Assembly: GCF_014851395.1 (NCBI RefSeq)
Contig: NW_024041150.1
Coordinates: forward strand, 34,731,585 to 34,795,584
Reading direction: 5' to 3'
Length of the DNA: 64,000 bases
Source: Micropterus salmoides
Lineage: Eukaryota; Chordata; Actinopteri; Centrarchiformes; Centrarchidae
The notes under the pieces were generated by a model. That model made no database searches and was not told the DNA's origin. It saw nothing but the letters and a program-made list of their open reading frames with translations. Positions 1 through 11,230 of the stretch are shown piece after piece. How positions within the stretch are numbered: position 1 is the first letter of the stretch; each line of letters starts with the position of its first letter. Position numbers and translations under genes: made by a program.

Positions 1-360
1 CTACTAGCTAGATAACTTAGCTCACAACACATTATAATCTCAATGCGTCATAACTGACGCTTTCAAACAGCTTGAAAAAGCATAAGGATTTTATGCTAAA
101 GGTACCCTTCAGCGTCATATGAAACGCCCCGTTTGCTACGTTGCAGCAACACACGGGAGGCTAACCCTACCTGTTAGCCATGAGGCCGATGTGCGCAGCT
201 GTAGGGTTAGACGGTCGACATGCATAAAGTCAGTGACTTAGGTTTAGGTACTAACATTTCTGATGGTTGTGGTAAGGGTAGGGACTCAGGGGGCTGTCAA
301 CACCTTTATCATGAACGTAGCTAGCTAACTAGCCGGTCTGTACGGGACGCCCCAGAGCGT
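1..360. repeat. probable interspersed repeat piece
   Basis: This segment contains GCTAAAGGTACCC and AGCGTCATATG, close in wording to segments at 41470-41562 and 51250-51345, and it has an inverted pair, AAACGCCCCGT near 122 and ACGGGACGCCCC near 343. This suggests a DNA-element fragment, but the ends are not defined. Confidence 0.35.
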
Positions 361-792
361 TCAGTAACGTTAGCTTCAGTCATTGAAATAAGGTCCCATG
401 GTGGTCCTTTGGAAGGGGAGGGACTAAAGCTGATGATACACAGGGCAACTTTTTGAGCAATGTTGCTGGGCAATCTTGTCTCTGCTAGGAGTGGCAGTGT
501 TTCCCACAGAATGACAGCGGAACTGTGGCGGGTGAGGTGGCTTTGCAGTCGACTTTAACAGGTGTTATGCCGAATTTTGCATGCCTGCCGAGAATTGCAT
601 GCACCTACAAATTCTGCTTTTAAACGCTAGAATATTCTTTGTGGGGTTCATCAATAGTGATAAACGATCAGTATATCTTTTATGAACGTTCAGAATCGTT
701 AATATTTTATTACACTTATAAAAGTACCATTCCCTGAGATTCAGCAAAAACATGCGGTGATTATTGAACAGCAAAGTGTCTGAAAAGGACCC

Positions 793-844
793 TAAGAGGT
801 GGATGCATAATTCAACAAAGCAGATGATTTGCATCCACCTCTTA
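793..844. repeat. 15-bp perfect inverted repeat (hairpin), 22-nt loop
   Basis: TAAGAGGTGGATGCA (793-807) is followed after 22 nt by its exact reverse complement, TGCATCCACCTCTTA (830-844). No gene or transposon end is evident around it, so it may be a MITE remnant or a transcribed hairpin. Confidence 0.7.
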
Positions 845-1430
845 TCAACTATGACTTTTTAACATTAGACTAGACAAGACTGAGACTCTTGTTATCATCA
901 GATTTTTGTCTGCTGAAAGACTCCTCACCAAATCATTCATCTACTTTGATGGAAACCCAATTGCTAAATATGTGATGCGGAAATATCTTGGTGCGCAAGT
1001 TCAGCTCAACTAAACTCAAAGGGACTACATGTGGGCATGAGGGATGTTGGTTTGTTGATTTCTATTGGTGGCTGATGGGGATTTTGCTTCTTCTTCGGAA
1101 ATTAGCCGTGTGTCTTGTGGGGAGCATTCCTGCAGAGTGTCTCAAAACAGTCTGGAATTTGATTCTCTCACAACAGGCAACAAAAGATGGAGACGATAAT
1201 CCTCCCCTCTCTCTCTCGTCCTGCTGTTGACAGTAACAGAAATCCAGGGATCTTACAAAGGAATGTTTTGACATGTGGCCGAAGGTACGCAACCACATGT
1301 CCTGGGTCGGTAAACAGCCGTGTGTGTGTGTGTGTGTGTACTCCCTACATTCCAGTAAAGGTAGCCTCCAGTAGCAATCTGCTCTGCAGGGGGTAGATGA
1401 GGATGCCATCAGATAGAGATGCTATTGTCT

Positions 1431-1433
<3 letters not shown>

Positions 1434-1479
<46 letters not shown>
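1434..1479. repeat. (GT)n microsatellite
   Basis: Uninterrupted GT dinucleotide run of about 46 bp. Shorter GT runs lie at 1319-1340. Confidence 0.97.
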
Positions 1480-1481
<2 letters not shown>

Positions 1482-2109
1482 ATGTCCTCTGCCCTGACTT
1501 GATTTGCTAACTGTCCGAACTAATGAAAAACATATGCCGCACAGCAGAATGGTACACAATAGAGCGTTGCATGATTGAGTATTCATGGTTCCAATTTATT
1601 ACATTGAGTTTTGTGTTAGGACGAGGCTGGAAAAAGAAAACTCTGTGTTGTTTTGATAACCATTTAATCATGTAAAGTCACTTTTGAAGCAAAAAATGCC
1701 AGAAATTCACTGTTTCCTGCTTCTCACGTGAAAATTTGCTGTTTTTATTAGTCGTCTGTGAAAAATGAATATTTTGGGGGTTTTGAGTTGTTGTCAGACA
1801 AAACAAACTATATACATTATCTATCTACACGCTGTGGGAAACTGGGATTGTTAGTTTTTACTATTTCATAAACAAACAGTTATCATTAATGGCCAAATAA
1901 TATGCAGATTAGTCAATAATGAAAATCATTTTACTTGCAGATTTATTATTTAAGCACAACTACACTTGCTTGAGAATTTATTTCTGCCATTAAAGAGTTT
2001 GTGTGCTGGATGGATGTTGGGAATGTGCTGAATATTTTTATATATAGGGAACCGCCAGCTTACGCAAAAAGCTGTTTCTGTTGTCAGAGTGGATACAATG
2101 GCTGCAAAC

Positions 2110-2265
2110 TAAAGATTATTTCTTTTCTTTTTTCAATGAATCGACTGTTTAGTCTATAAAATGTCAAAAAACCCAAACATATTCAGTTTTAAATGATCTA
2201 AAGCAGAGAAAAGCAGTAAATCTTCACGCTTGAGAACCTGGAACCAGAGACTTTTAGAGGCATTT
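2110..2265. repeat. common fish interspersed repeat copy
   Basis: Contains GACTGTTTAGTCTATAAAAT followed by GTCAAAAAACCCAAACATAT, TTCAG and later AGAACCTGGAACCAGAGA. The same word order (AGTCTRTAAAATGTC, then a CATATTCA-type word, then GAAAAGC and TTCAC) recurs near 28140-28330 and 38280-38420, and inverted-looking pieces occur near 54060-54240. This looks like a dispersed low-complexity fish repeat of unknown class. Confidence 0.55.
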
Positions 2266-3089
2266 TTAATTAATAGCTGACATAAAACAATAAATTTATC
2301 ATCTATATTGCTTTATTTTCTGTGGATTGAGGAGTTGATAGGGCAACTGTTTATGGTATAATAACCAGATATATTCCAGTATTCCTAATATCAACCCTAA
2401 ATCTTAAACAGGATTTACATCTATACTGTGCCAGTGTATGCTACCATATCGCCTAACACTTTTTTTCATTATGACGGCAATAAACGGTCTTAAAAAGCAA
2501 TGACAGTTTGGCCAACTGAGGAAACTCCTGAAGACTAGATTCAGTTTTCAGTCCCTTCAGATGATACTTTTTCATAGACATATATAAAACATGGATGTGG
2601 AAGACTGTGAAAATACGTAATTATAAAGACCCCAAACCCAAAAGTCGCGTATGTGAGGTAATTTGTCAATGACTGAAACGAACGTTACTGAATCAAAGAA
2701 CTTACATGTGTAGATGATGTGATGAAAGGACCGGGAGTCGTTGGAGATTTACCAGGTGCACACCAGGTGAGATATATCTGTGTACGGAACATAGCCAAGT
2801 TGCCCAGCTGGTAGCAACCAAGCAATGAACGTGAGTGTAGCATTACAGCGTAAACATGTTGGTGACGTATATTGTGCGAGACGAGAACGGTTTCACACAA
2901 ATTAAGTGTTATAAATGTTCATGCAATAAGTTGAGTGGGAACGTAGCCACATTTACATTTTATTAAATTCCTTCTAGGCAGGGTTTGTGTGCGTTTGAGA
3001 TAAAAAAACTAACAAAAAAACTAACAAAATAACCAGGTGCATCAGTTGCAGCACCCATGCAGCTTGTGAATAAGTGAAGTTACAGGCAG

Positions 3090-3091
<2 letters not shown>

Positions 3092-3121
<30 letters not shown>
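3092..3121. repeat. (GT)n microsatellite
   Basis: Uninterrupted GT run of about 30 bp. A second run is at 3219-3255, with a short CA run at 3191-3202 between them. Confidence 0.95.
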
Positions 3122-3122
<1 letters not shown>

Positions 3123-3217
3123 CAGGAATGTGTCTATCTATGATCTGTGGAGCCTTTAGCTGTTTCTTCTAGGCTACGTCTGGTGGCTCGCACACACACA
3201 CAATATTGTTATTATTG

Positions 3218-3218
<1 letters not shown>

Positions 3219-3255
<37 letters not shown>
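3219..3255. repeat. (GT)n microsatellite
   Basis: GT run of about 37 bp, ending in GGGGGTG. Confidence 0.95.
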
Positions 3256-3256
<1 letters not shown>

Positions 3257-5035
3257 GGTGTAGAAGTCCTGACCTGAGGCTGCTGCAGTTGTTATTGTTT
3301 TTGTCCGACACTCTGCATTAACCCTCTCACTGGGTGGGGGAGCAACACACACACATCTCAGCCATTTTTTTCTCAGATTACACCAAAATTTGCATCTTGA
3401 TGTGACGGAGAACATTTTTTTTGTGTTCTGCAGATGTGCAAATTTTGACCCGCCGTTACGGATTTCTCCCCCAAAATGTCTAGGTGGAGGCGGGAAGCCA
3501 AGATCTGATCAGACTGAAGATTTTTTTCAAGTCGACAGCAGGACAAATAAAAGAGAGAGCTGGAATTGAAAGTCTGTTTCAGAAGAGCTCTGTTCTGTGA
3601 AATAAACATCTTGGAATCTGTCAGGTTACGTGACATTAAATACACCAAACAGTGAATTGAAAATAACTGTCAGATTAACCGACAATAAAAATGATTAGTG
3701 GACGAAGCCCTAGTTTGTTTAATTTCACTATTTCTTTTGGCAGATTGTCGTGCTAATCCCAGACTGCAGTAACTCACTTTCAGTCCAGTGCTGGAATAAC
3801 ATCCAACAACTCTCATTTGTCCTGTTCTTTTAATCCCACCTTGTTTATGGTTTTTGGTTCCTCTTCATAACATTTTCCAACAACCTCGCTGCAGCTCAGA
3901 CATTAGAGCAGTTTCCGAGCTATTATGTCGGATCACTAAGGGCTGTTACAGGCATCATTTGTGTGTTTTCTATGCATCTGTGTTTATATGTTTACTGTTT
4001 ATTGCAACGTAGCCGTGCCCTGAATCAAAGAATGCAACACACACACACATTCCACCATGCAATGTGGTCCACTCTCGTGGCTACCCTGGCAAGCCGACTC
4101 CAGTTTGAGGTCTAAAATGACACAAAACGCTCTTTGTTGACTGGATCTTCCCTCGCCGCCGTCCCTCCTCTCCGTCTGCCCTCGTTGGCGTCTGATGGAA
4201 ACGTCCTTTCATCCCTTCGCCTTGTCCTCCCCCGTCCTTGTCAGGCGATGCAGGTTACTCGGGGGACGTTAAGTGGGATTTTTTTTGCGAGTCATAACCT
4301 CCCTCACATTATCTGCTCATTTAAAGTGGGACGCGTGGAACTTCTGATCGGGGAACCAAAAGTTTGTGGGTGCAGGGAGGAGGGGGACACTGGGTGTGTT
4401 GCATTCCTCTTGGTTAGGATTTATGAGGGGTCTGCCCAAATTGTTTATTCATCTCTTTGGTTTGAGTGATTTTGGTTGGATTTAGGTTTCTGAAAGCTGA
4501 TTAAAGCTGCTGATAATCAATATTCAATGTCTCTCTTTCCATAAATAAGAGGGATTGAGTGTCTTGGCCTGAAATTTTATTCTTTTTATAATGAAAGAAA
4601 GCCTCTGAAACAGCATTTTTTTTACCACTGTGGGATATAAAAGTCAAGACTAATTACAGAATTTAACCATGAATACCTCTTAATGACAGGATAGCCAACC
4701 CTCGCTGTAGTTGGGAGACTGTGGGTTGCCTTAAAATCATTTTGAAATTAAAGAAACGTGTAGAAATTGTGTAAAAAACATATTTTTTCAAAATAAAGCA
4801 CACGTGTAAGCTACAGTAAAAAGCACAAGTCCTTGAAGCAACAGGCAAAACAAAGCATTGATCTCCCTGCATTTGATTGATCCACTTTTAACTGAAAAAA
4901 GTTCAAACCAACCTGATTGAACAACCAAGTGGGCATCAAAGGGGACAGCTTCTTTCGCAACGGTGTCTTTTCACATGAAAATAAGATGTCCAAAGCGTTC
5001 TCTGTAACAGCCAGACTGAGTTTGTGTAAGAATGG

Positions 5036-5395
5036 GATGGAGATGAATGAGTTGGAGAGATAGTCGGGGTGTGAGGGTGATGGATGGGAGAGGGAAAATG
5101 TAGGAAAGATGGATGAACTGGCAGAGGGAACGAAACGTAAGGAAGAGGGAGGAAGATGGTGGATTAAGGAGGATATAAAGGTGAATGAAGAAAAAACACA
5201 GAGACAGGAAAATATGGGGAAAAGAAAGTGGCAAGACAGGTTTAAAATAGAAACAGGGAGCGGGGGTTGTCTTTTGCTTCTTGAGTTGTGGGCTGATAGT
5301 TAGATAATAGATGGATGCAGAGAGAATAGATCAAAAGATAGAGGAGGTGGGGAGAAAGGCAGCCAGAGAAGAAGAGTAAAAGGTTTCAGATTTCT
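5036..5395. repeat. purine-rich low-complexity tract
   Basis: About 360 bp strongly biased to A and G on the + strand (GGGAGAGGGAAAATG, GGAAGAGGGAGGAAGATGG). Reading frames on either strand are low-complexity and not credible genes. Confidence 0.7.
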
Positions 5396-6784
5396 GGACA
5401 CAGATGCAAGATTGATGCTCTCCTGCCTTTCTGTCTGCATTTATGAGTCTTTAAACACATCGCTGGCTGCATCCTGACATTTCTTTAAAAGAAATAAGAG
5501 CATTTCTCTGTAAACAGAAAATATTCACGATTAAATAAGCAGCAGTCAAAGTTAAAGGTGCCTCATGGAGATCTCTCATAAACAAACTAAAGTAATGTTT
5601 CTATTCAGTGTTTCTAACCAAAACACATTATGTGTATTCCTGAGGTCCAACTTACGTGTTGAATGCATTTTCTGCCTCATAAAACATGTACAAAGCCTAA
5701 TTTTAAAGGAATTTGGAACCCGCATTGTTAACCAGTGGTTTTCTTCTTCCCTGGCTTTTTTTAGCACGTCGCTTTGTTTCTTGGCACATTTCTTCCACTA
5801 AGTGGCGTTTCCATCCACCTGTCTGTCTGTATGCACATTTTCCTTTTGCACATAAAAACATCTGAGATATTTCACAACAACAAACAAATGTAAAGAGGCG
5901 TATGTGCCATATTTCATCATCACTTTTTTCACCTTGTTTTTTAGGTTTGACTGGCACTCCTTTAACTAGGCCACATAATATCTTCTTCTGCAGTGGTTTA
6001 ATGGCACCCGACTGGTGAGTTAGCGGCACCAGCTGTTTTTCTCAATGCACCCAACTCCTAATATTCACATAATTGTAGTGGATGGAAATGCACATTAATT
6101 TGCGTTTTCTTTTGCCGATCTTCTGGAAATTCCAACACGTCTTCATACCTGAACGACAAAAGAGCCTTATTGTCAATAGTTCCATACATACAAGCTTTGG
6201 CAAGTCCCAGTCCAGTGATATGAGCACTGGATCTCAAGTATGTTACATAAGTTATGATACATATGATGTTTTACACATGGTAAATGTTGTGAAATGATCA
6301 TAGCAAAACTATTTAGGTTAGATTTAGGCAACAAAACTACTTAGTTTTAGGAAAAGGTTGTGGTTTGGGTTACGTGACGAAAGTTATTTAACGCAAAACT
6401 TTAAATATGTCAACTTTGACTTTCTTTCACACAGGACTCAAATCTTGGTCTCCTGAGTGAAAGACCTGGCTCATCCATCCATCCCACCACGTCCTTATGC
6501 ACACTTTGTCGCCCTTTAAGACACCTGCTACTAAAACAAAAATATGGGTCGTAATAAGCTGCTGCATAACCAACCAATATGGCCGTTTTTCTGTTGAGGA
6601 CGGGCTGGGAATTTAGTTACATTTTGAGCTAAACATTGATGGAAACTTGACTACTGACTGTCCACGAGATTCAAACTAATAGGAGACCTGCTCCACAGCG
6701 CGACTTGTGGGCGAAAACTTCACAGGGTACCTTTTTTAAAGTTTGTCAAAAAAGTACTTATAGTTAAGAGCAAACACCTAAACT

Positions 6785-8411
6785 AGGGCTGGACGATATG
6801 GCCAAAAATGTTATCACGATAAAAAGTTTCATATCTTTCGCTAGCTATAATTATCATGGTAAGTATGAAATCATTATTTATTTTGAGTTTTTCAATAATC
6901 GGTCTGCCCGATTATCGGCGCCAGTATTCAGCGTTTTTCCAATAATCTGCATCGGTCATTTTAAAAACAGTTTGCCGATATAATTAATTAATAAAAAATG
7001 CGCTCCTTGCAGCCGCCTCTCTCTGTCTGTACTCACCACTCTGTGAGCTCGAGTAATGTCCCGCCCACAGAATTAACTGATTGGTTACAAGTCACGAGTA
7101 ATAGCCTATCAGCACTGAGTATTGTGCGGAAGCAGCCAATAGAACGAGTGAGCCATGCGCTGCAGCCCCTCCCCTCCTCTCGCAGCAGAGCGGAGCATGC
7201 TCACGTGGAGCGAAGCGAGCGGAGCAGATCGGTGAATGTTACACCAGTTGACCATAACTACGCTTGTTACTGTAAGTAAGTGCAGCAAAACCAGCAGTAC
7301 TAGTAAAAGGCTGATACTGCATCAGTACAACAAGCAGGAACGTGCACAGAGTGATTTTTAATCTGCTCTGTCTCATCCACCGCAGCTTTGTTTTGGTTTT
7401 ACACAAGCACATGTGCTAGCTCGGCTAATAGCTAGTTAGCTAAATCGTAGCCTCTCTGTCTGGAGCCTGTTTAGCAGAGATGACACGTACCTTAAAATTG
7501 AGCAACTCCTTGCAAACTCAGCTGCTTGTTGAGAGAAACCAGCTCCTCTCTACCAGCAGCAGCAGAGGGAGGAGCAGGACATGAGGAGGAACGAGTGATG
7601 TCTTCTTTCTAAACTTCACTCAGTATTTTGATGTCAGGAATATAGTTTATTTTACATGTTCCATTTGTTTCCAGTGAGATTCAGATTTTTTTGCTGCTCT
7701 GCTATTAGTTATAATAAAATATTAAATTTGATTACTATTTATTCTTCTTTTTTTTTTTAATATATTTTTTAAAGGCAATTATTTCATAATGAAAAACCAG
7801 TTAGAGTATAGATAATAAATAGTATCAATAAAATCCTAACAATATAAAATAAATACATTATAAATGGCAGCTGGTAAAGAAAGTTTATGATAATTTATCA
7901 CTCATAGTTATCAAGTCTATCTCTGGGATGGCTCTCTAATTCATTTAATTTACTATTTATAAAGATTAAAGACATTTAACTGTAATCTTGTTATTTTTAA
8001 CAAAGTTTTGTGTTGGAGTTTGTGTTATTCTAAATTTTGACACCAAGATTAAAAATTTTACAGCAAATGTATATTGGTTCCACATATCGGTCTAGTTAGT
8101 TACGAATAATCGGTATCAGAATTGGCAAAAACATATCTGTCGATCCCAAGTTTAAAGGCTGGCTTTTGCTACTGAGTGAAAGTTGAAGAAACCTGAAGTG
8201 GATTACTTCACGAATCAGAGGTAGAACATTTAAAAAAATTATGATAAAATCGTTGTCAATAAATATGCGCGAGTAAAACTAAGAAAAAGCTTTAAAAAAT
8301 AAACATCTTGATAAAAAATATCCTAATTTGTGTATGATTCAAGTGAATTAAATCATTTATTGACTATTTATTGAACATCTGTTATATTGTTATTGAGGAA
8401 AAATATATTGC
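6785..8411 (-). mobile_element. hAT-type MITE copy, split by a nested insertion
   Basis: The left end, TAGGGCTGGACGATATGGCC, followed by AAAAATGTTATCACGATAAA, is the reverse complement of the right end of the intact element at 33341-33818. After an interruption of about 1.25 kb (roughly 6893-8150) the same family resumes: GTGGATTACTTCACGAATCA near 8198 and TTATATTGTTATTGAGGAAA near 8383, which match the other element in order. The far terminal repeat is missing beyond TATTGCGATTCTT. hAT elements carry short terminal repeats and make 8-bp target duplications. No transposase is encoded. Confidence 0.8.
6893..8150. mobile_element. nested hAT-like element carrying a promoter-like region
   Basis: This insert starts near AATAATCGGTCTGCCCGATT and ends near AATCGGTATCAGAATTGGCA, CATATCTGTCGATCCCA. 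It sits inside the hAT MITE, between homologous host halves. Its first third is GC-richer than its surroundings, with ATTGGTTAC and AGCCAATAG (CCAAT boxes in both orientations, about 7079-7141) and a CCCCTCCCCTCC GC-rich box (about 7165-7180). The rest is AT-rich with no transposase. It is probably an internally deleted copy of a larger element that kept its 5' promoter. Exact ends are uncertain by about 10 bp. Confidence 0.6.
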
Positions 8412-9282
8412 GATTCTTCTGGACTGTGTCAAGGTTTGACCACACTGCACTGACAGTGACCTGGCAGCATGAGCAAACAGCCCCACCAAAAAACCCTATT
8501 TGTTGCTTAGTGATAACCAGCTGGACGAGAAAAAACACAACAGCACAGACAGACATCTCTCTTGTGAAATAATGAAAACTATTCATCAGTCATATTAAGA
8601 AACTAATTGTCAGGGCGTTTAGAGAAAATAAACAAAGGCCCTGGAATTTCCATCTTTGGTTTCTCGTGGTTTTTCAGTGGCAAGTGTTAACTGGAGATGA
8701 ACGACGTTTGTACACTCATAAATCTGATATCTCTGTGCTGTGGCTTCTCAAATCTGTCTACAACGGTTAAATGAACTGCTCTTTTTTTGTTCTGAGTCGT
8801 TTTGCTCTTGGAGGGTGGTTTTGCTGTACACGCATCATAAAGGTGTTGAGTAAGTTATTGTCAGTTTCATCTAAAACTGAAGACATAGAAAAGCTTTGTT
8901 TTCCTTACAGCTGGCAGTATGCGAACGGGACTGACGGCAGATACGGCATTTTTGGTGATGTTGTGGCGAACACATGTAGAATTGTATTGAAAAAAATTCT
9001 TTATCTTCAATCAAAATAAGGCCTTTTGTCTCAAGGGACTTAACGTGGTTTTGATCTAATTGTTATCGATCTTTGGCCTCAACTGTTCCAGTGTGATCTG
9101 TTATGACTCATAAAAATACTTGAATGGAAGCCCAGATAGAAAAAGAAAAAAATGGCGAGGAAGGAGTTTGAAAGCTGGCCAAGCAGCTTTGATCTGGCAG
9201 AAAGTAAAAATACACACAATATACTCTCTCTGTCTCTCTCATAAACACATCCAGGCGTGACAGCAGAGACAGAAGAAGAAGT

Positions 9283-9295
9283 GGGGGGGGGGGGG
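9283..9295. repeat. G13 homopolymer
   Basis: Thirteen consecutive G residues in an AT-rich setting, and a likely sequencing or length-variation hot spot. Confidence 0.95.
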
Positions 9296-10764
9296 CAGTT
9301 TTTAGTCGAGACGGCGAGGTCACTTAGTGCACATTAGGAAGTTAATGTTTCACCCTTATTTAAGTGTGTGTGCACTTGTTTGTGTGAGATAAAGGGTGAC
9401 ACACACACATACACACATATGACATTGATGGATCAATCCAGTCCAGCGCTGGTCCCACAAGGCCGCTGACCTATTAACCTTTGCTATTGTCAGCGCTGCT
9501 CACCGGATATAATGGCTTCCATACAACACCAGAAACACACGGCGGGGGTTTGTGTGTGTGTGTGTGGTTCAACTGTCACACACCATCCCTGAGAATTAAA
9601 CAACCGTAAAAGAAGATGCAATTGGGGAAATAAAGGAGTTTGGGGTTGGACTGTACAGCCTAAAATCAGTATCATGATATGTTGTCACATTTACTTTAAA
9701 GGAAACCTCCGGTGATTATCAACCTGCCGGGTCTTTTTCTCATAACGTTACGATTGCAAGCCAAATAATCTTGCTGGATTTAGTGTTAGGTAGCAAACAT
9801 GAGAAGCTTTACTTTAAACTTATTTTATTATCGTTATATTTTATTTCTTGTGTTGGATAACTTCTGATGTGATGATAAAAAGGTGACCATTTATTCACTT
9901 AATTGGGATTCAAGTCTTTGGAATTGAATAAATTTAGTTAAGAGATCTATAATGTCACAAATTATGATTAAAATCAATTTGGTCTAGCTCTCAAATGTTC
10001 ATTTGTATCCGTGTAGCTCCAAAAACTCAAAACACAATCTGTACACTTCTGATCCGATCCAGAAATTGCTTCTGAACTAGTGAAGTATTGATCTGCTAAA
10101 CACAGAGGAATACATTTAAAGAAACGGTTCTGATACATTTTAGCATCTTTTGTTTTTAGCTTTCAGTTTGTTGTGTGTTTCCTTTTGGTCAGAGGTTTTC
10201 AAAGCGCTCCAAACTGTTTCATTGGAGGCTCGGTGAAAAAAATATTACATTTGTTATTACATTAATTATTAGAAGGAGATAGAATAGCTTACATTTGGTT
10301 AAAGAGGTCAGAGATACAGCTGTTCTGTGTAATGTTACACTTTTCCCACTGTCCCAGAGACTAATACATGATTTTGGAGTCCTTTTTAAAAAAAAAAAAA
10401 AATGTTTTTAGTGTCGTCTGAAGTCAAACCGCAATGTGAGGAACTGTTGAGTATCCATGTGATCATATAATAATAATCAAGATCCCTTAGGCATCCAGGA
10501 CTTGAGCGAAACTAACCAGCTTTTCCAAGCTTTGTCTGAAGGGAGGCCCACAGTTTCAGACTTTGAAAACCCTCGCTGTAGGTCTTCCATGACAACAGAT
10601 TGTATAACCCAGCTGTGACAGAAAATACAACAGAATTACTTAACTTTGCTCAGAGGGTGTTTTGGCTGGAGTATCTAGCTGCCGGAGGTTGTTTTGCTTT
10701 ATTATAAACTTAAACAATACTGCTTCCATGTGACAAACAAGAAGGAAACTGTAGGACGCTTACA

Positions 10765-11230
10765 TAAGGCTAGAGGATTTGACCTAAATTCAAAATCACG
10801 ATTAATTGAACATTTTACCTCGATTATTAAACGATTATTGAACAATTGTTTTGGATTTTTTGCTGTTTTTTTGACCTCATAGTTCACTGACGAGGTTTGT
10901 ACTGTAAATATGCTCAACAATCAAAGCTGGGTTTATTTATTTTTTTGATTCATAGATTTCACAAATCCATTATCTAAATGTTAATTAATAAGGTAATGTT
11001 GACGTGCTCATCACAGACACATCGCCGCTGCTAATTATGACCGTGCTACTAAGATTTCACTCAATTATTTAATATCAATGCTGAACAAATGATTTTCACC
11101 TGCACATTGTGCGAGCACCGTAAGTCAAGCTTCCTCTCCTCTTCCAGCAAAGGACGTTTACGTGTTATAGGAGCAGCCGAGTTAGGTCTTTTAACTGCAG
11201 CGCAATGTGTGTTATTATCGTCCAGCCCTA
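10765..11230. mobile_element. hAT-like MITE with perfect 8-bp target duplication
   Basis: The element starts TAAGGCTAGAGGATTTGACC and ends ATTATCGTCCAGCCCTA, imperfect inverted ends of the TAGGGCTGGACGAT type. It is flanked on both sides by the exact 8-bp direct repeat CGCTTACA (10757-10764 and 11231-11238), the expected hAT signature. It is 466 bp and has no transposase, so it is non-autonomous. Confidence 0.9.
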
